This document shows, piece after piece, positions 6,834 through 8,951 of a stretch of DNA of 8,951 bases. Under the pieces are notes generated by a model that had not been told where the DNA came from, searched no databases, and saw nothing but the letters and a program-made list of their open reading frames with translations. How positions within the stretch are numbered: position 1 is the stretch's first letter; each line of letters opens with the position of its first letter. A program made the translations under genes and the position numbers. The DNA is from Fusobacteriales bacterium (lineage in GTDB: Bacteria; Fusobacteriota; Fusobacteriia; Fusobacteriales; Leptotrichiaceae): positions 1 through 8,951 of the forward strand of contig JAITVW010000307.1 of the NCBI GenBank assembly GCA_031285605.1, read 5' to 3'.

Positions 6834-7325
6834 TTACTTTTCCCCGCACTCCGATACACTTCCTAAAAGGATGTCTATTCCGTGAATCAGACTGTCTATT
6901 ATATACTCCAGCTCTTCTTTTACTGCTTTTTTACTTCCCGGCAGATTAAATATTACAGTTTCCCCTCTTATTCCGCACACTGCCCTTGAAAGTGCGGCTC
7001 TTTTGGTAATTGAAAGGCTGTGATAACGTGCTGCTTCAGCTACACCGGAAGCTTCTCTTTCTATTACGGCTTTTGTAGCCTCAGGAGTTACGTCTCTTTT
7101 ACCGAAACCGGTTCCTCCTGTAGTCAGTACAAGATTCAAATTCAGATTATCCGCCATATTTATCATTTCATTTATAAGCTGGTCTTTTTCATCAGGAAGT
7201 ACTACATAACGCTCTACTTTCATATCATATCTTTCCGCTATCTCTTTTATAAGCTTTCCGCTCTCATCTTCCCGCTCTCCTTTATGCCCTTTATCACTGC
7301 TTGTTATTATTCCCACTGTATACAT
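6834..7325 (-). CDS. mog: molybdopterin adenylyltransferase, MogA/MoaB family
   Basis: This 163-residue protein is a MogA/MoaB-type enzyme that adenylylates molybdopterin with ATP before molybdate insertion by MoeA. Motifs are VGIITSSDKG at the N-terminus, TTGGTGFGKRDVTPEATKAV from residue 68, LSRAVCGIRGETVIFNLPGS at 112-131, and KAVKEELEYIIDSL. From memory of E. coli MogA, D45 in LPDE and D78 in KRDVTPEAT correspond to the important D49 and D82 with a constant four-residue offset. The RCAxxGI-like spot reads RAVCGI, as in many anaerobe homologues. ATG 7325 has AAGGAG about 9 nt upstream, and the gene begins 18 nt after the YqeC-MocA gene stops. It precedes the MoeA-like gene, giving the two consecutive steps of Mo insertion side by side. 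MogA and MoaB are hard to separate by eye, but the adenylyltransferase role is common to both. Confidence 0.93.
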   Translation of the reverse strand: MYTVGIITSSDKGHKGEREDESGKLIKEIAERYDMKVERYVVLPDEKDQLINEMINMADNLNLNLVLTTGGTGFGKRDVTPEATKAVIEREASGVAEAARYHSLSITKRAALSRAVCGIRGETVIFNLPGSKKAVKEELEYIIDSLIHGIDILLGSVSECGEK

Positions 7326-7343
7326 AAATTTTTCTCCTTAGAA

Positions 7344-8696
7344 TCAAATTTTTGAAATAAAATATTCATAATCCTCTCTGGTATCTATGTCAAATCCTTC
7401 CAAAGGATCGTTTATTTCCACATACTCTATACTTTCCTTATGAGAATTCATTATTTGTCTGCCGCCCGAATCTCCCTCAAGCTTCATAAGCTCATCAAAA
7501 AAATCAGAGCCGAAAACTGTGGGCATTCCGTTTTTTCCTGTATATTTTGGAATTATTATTTTGTTTTTTCCTGCTTTACTTAGAATTCTCTTTATCGTCT
7601 CCAGAGTCAATCCGGGCTGATCTCCTGTAAAGAACATACAAATGTCGCATTCTCCGAGTTCTTTCAGTCCGGTCTTTATACTCTCGCTTAATCCAAAGGT
7701 AGGATTTTTATTTGTTACAATCAAAAAATCATTGCTGCTTTTCACATAACTTGCAAAAATCTGCTCTATCTCTTTATACGATGTTACAAGTATTATTTTA
7801 TCAAAACCGCATTCCAAAACTTTATCAACTGTACTTTCAATAAATGTTTTTCCCTTATGTTTAAGTAATAGTTTATTTTTCCCCATTCTTCCTGAAAAAC
7901 CCGAAGCCATTATTACTGCCCCTGTTTTCACAGCCTTCTCCTGTTCCTGTAAAAATAACAGATAATATTTTTTTTCTTTGAGTGAAGATATTATTATTTT
8001 GTCAGGAAGCAGATTTTCTTTCTCCAAAAGCTCGGCGAGATCCAGTGCATCTCTAAATTCTTTTTCACTGTCAGCCTGATTTATAAGAAGAATTTTTTCT
8101 CCTTTAGCTCCTTTGAATAAACCGTTTTCTGCATTTATAATATTGAATAAATGCTGTTTTGTTACCTCTTCATCTTCCTTTGCACCGGAAATTTTACGGA
8201 ATAACTCTATTCTGTGTACGTTTTCATCATTTACCTTTAATCCCAGACTTTTTATAGTTATCACACCCACAGTTTTATCTGTTCTGTCTGCAAAGACAGG
8301 TTCTGTTTCCTTCCAGCCCTTAAGCGGTCTCATTCTGGAACCGTCTCCTTCTATTACCAGATAATCTGCTTTTTCCTTGAAACTGTCTATATCATCAAGA
8401 CTGAAAGGAAGAAGCTTTCCCTGTTCGTTTTCTTCTTTCCCTGTTATATATGCCCCGTTTTCTGTCAAAGTCTTATGTAAAAAGTCATTACCCACGCATA
8501 TTTTATAATTTTTTCTGACTTCAGGGAGAAATATCTTTGTGGTAGTAGTAAAAATTATTCTGTTACGGCTTTTTAACTCTTCACATAATTCCAGACAAAA
8601 AGAAGTTTTCCCGCCGGCTCCCGTTACTATTACAGTATCATTTTTCTTCAGTCCGAGAGCTTCATATAAATATTTCATTTCCAAAGGTTTTATCAT
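7344..8696 (-). CDS. YqeC-MocA fusion: SDMH accessory P-loop protein joined to molybdenum cofactor cytidylyltransferase
   Basis: This 450-residue protein joins two proteins that are separate in E. coli (YqeC and MocA/YgfJ). Residues about 1-245 are YqeC-like: a P-loop TGAGGKTS at 25-32, the TTTTK strand at 50-54, and EGDGSRMRPLKGW at 116-128, typical of the selenium-dependent hydroxylase accessory family. Residues about 258-450 are a MobA/MocA-type nucleotidyltransferase: MASGFSGRMGKNKLLLKHKG from 263 (the LAAGxSxRMGxxK loop), GDQPG at 358-362 for metal binding, NGMPTVFG at 389-396, GDSGGR at 408-413, and DIDTREDY at the end. The MocA half should make molybdopterin cytosine dinucleotide from CTP. 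ATG 8696 has AAAGGGGG 4 nt upstream; a TTG at 8801 in the same frame is rejected because its 35 codons show no homology and cover the leader. It is the first complete gene after the structured leader. Confidence 0.92.
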   Translation of the reverse strand: MIKPLEMKYLYEALGLKKNDTVIVTGAGGKTSFCLELCEELKSRNRIIFTTTTKIFLPEVRKNYKICVGNDFLHKTLTENGAYITGKEENEQGKLLPFSLDDIDSFKEKADYLVIEGDGSRMRPLKGWKETEPVFADRTDKTVGVITIKSLGLKVNDENVHRIELFRKISGAKEDEEVTKQHLFNIINAENGLFKGAKGEKILLINQADSEKEFRDALDLAELLEKENLLPDKIIISSLKEKKYYLLFLQEQEKAVKTGAVIMASGFSGRMGKNKLLLKHKGKTFIESTVDKVLECGFDKIILVTSYKEIEQIFASYVKSSNDFLIVTNKNPTFGLSESIKTGLKELGECDICMFFTGDQPGLTLETIKRILSKAGKNKIIIPKYTGKNGMPTVFGSDFFDELMKLEGDSGGRQIMNSHKESIEYVEINDPLEGFDIDTREDYEYFISKI

Positions 8697-8829
8697 TATT
8701 CCCCCTTTATCAAAGCTATTTGGATATTCTGCCCGGGTATTTTTCATCACACATCGCCGGTATTTTTTTACCCGGCGGAAACTGTGGAATAACTCTGCCA
8801 AACCTGATTTCCAAAGAGATTTATTATAT
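8697..8829 (-). promoter_or_regulatory. structured 5' leader of the YqeC-MocA gene with competing stem-loops
   Basis: This 133-nt gap, the longest in the window, is much more GC-rich in its middle than its flanks. On the minus strand, CGCCGGGTA (8777-8769) pairs with TACCGGCG (8762-8755): eight pairs with one bulged G and a loop of six A. The same upstream arm, CCGGGTA (8775-8769), can instead pair perfectly with TACCCGG (8739-8733). TTTGGA (8815-8810) and TCCAAA (8724-8719) could close the whole region just upstream of the GGGGG ribosome site (8705-8701). Neither hairpin is followed by a U-run, so this is not a simple terminator. Alternative pairing near a start codon suggests translation control or a ligand-sensing leader. 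I could not match it to the molybdenum cofactor riboswitch or another known class by eye. The structure is read from sequence; the regulatory role is inferred. Confidence 0.4.
8823..8828 (-). promoter_or_regulatory. possible -10 box before the leader
   Basis: The minus strand reads a perfect TATAAT right after the stop codon of the upstream amidohydrolase gene, which would put a transcript start near 8815-8816, at the first arm of the leader. There is no convincing -35 hexamer 16-18 nt upstream and no extended -10 TG, and the area is A/T-rich, so chance is a serious alternative. Confidence 0.22.
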
Positions 8830-8951
8830 CTAAAATCTTACTAATTCATCATTTTTATATCTTTTTATAAATTTGCCGTATCCTTCTTCACCTATGAATT
8901 CATTATCCTTAACTGTTACCTTTCCTCTGACTATGGTCATCACAGGATAAC
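8830..8951 (-). CDS. cyclic amidohydrolase C-terminus (hydantoinase/dihydropyrimidinase/dihydroorotase superfamily), cut by window edge
   Basis: Only the last 39 residues and a TAG stop are in the window; the gene continues beyond 8951. The fragment contains VMTIVRGKVTVKDNEFIGEE followed by GYGKFIKR, the strand-turn-strand tail that closes the composite beta domain in hydantoinase, dihydropyrimidinase and dihydroorotase-type enzymes. These cytosolic metal enzymes open or close cyclic amides such as hydantoins, dihydropyrimidines and allantoin. Placement directly before the molybdenum and selenium accessory genes agrees with purine or ureide catabolism, as in the E. coli yge-ygf cluster, where a hydantoinase-type gene (hyuA) is a neighbour. 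The catalytic metal-binding residues are outside the window, so the substrate class cannot be chosen. Superfamily call is fairly firm; the specific enzyme is not. Confidence 0.75.
   Translation of the reverse strand, partial: YPVMTIVRGKVTVKDNEFIGEEGYGKFIKRYKNDELVRF

Noticed and set aside
8697..8801. N-terminal extension of the YqeC-MocA protein from a TTG at 8801
   Set aside because: The 35 extra codons show no resemblance to YqeC, cover the palindromic leader, and the ATG at 8696 has its own AAAGGGGG ribosome site and begins at the family start.
1..8951. Selenocysteine-encoding UGA or SECIS element
   Set aside because: All genes read through without in-frame UGA. In selenium-dependent molybdenum hydroxylases the selenium is a labile cofactor ligand and not selenocysteine, so none is expected.
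1..8951. Mobile elements, CRISPR arrays, tRNA or rRNA
   Set aside because: No transposase-like product, spaced repeats, cloverleaf or rRNA-like segment was seen, and the genes are packed with 12-65 nt gaps apart from the leader.

Overview
The window is low-GC DNA with A/T-rich codons, strong AGGAGG-type ribosome sites and very short gaps. Every supported gene is on the minus strand, so transcription runs from high to low coordinates. The gene content and base composition suggest a strict anaerobe of the Fusobacteria (a Sebaldella-like, uric-acid-degrading gut bacterium is my best guess) or a Firmicute. That placement is inference; there is no rRNA or other marker here.

The window holds the accessory half of a selenium-dependent molybdenum hydroxylase (SDMH) and purine-catabolism operon. 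In transcription order it contains: the tail of a cyclic amidohydrolase (hydantoinase/dihydroorotase type, cut by the right edge); a 133-nt leader with competing stem-loops; a YqeC-MocA fusion; a MogA/MoaB molybdopterin adenylyltransferase; a MoeA-like molybdopterin-binding protein; an M20D amidohydrolase; a stand-alone MOSC protein; MoaC; a small DUF3343 putative Se/S carrier; a BcrAD/BadFG-type ATPase activator; its 2-hydroxyacyl-CoA-dehydratase-like partner of the double-cubane-cluster type; YqeB; and an XdhC-family protein cut by the left edge. Apart from the leader, gaps are 12-65 nt, consistent with one polycistronic unit.

The likely joint task is to build, cytidylate, sulfurate or selenate, and insert the molybdenum cofactor of a xanthine-dehydrogenase-like enzyme. 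MoaC, MogA and the MoeA-like protein make Mo-molybdopterin. The MocA half of the fusion would make the cytosine dinucleotide form. XdhC, YqeB, YqeC, MOSC and DUF3343 would handle the terminal S/Se ligand and insertion. The two amidohydrolases fit opening or deacylation of nitrogen-rich ring products. The hydroxylase subunits, selD, moaA and moaD/E are not in the window. The least explained part is the ATP-driven low-potential reductase pair with the DUF3343 carrier embedded among selenium-cofactor genes (1387-3586). I saw no tRNA, rRNA, CRISPR array or mobile element.
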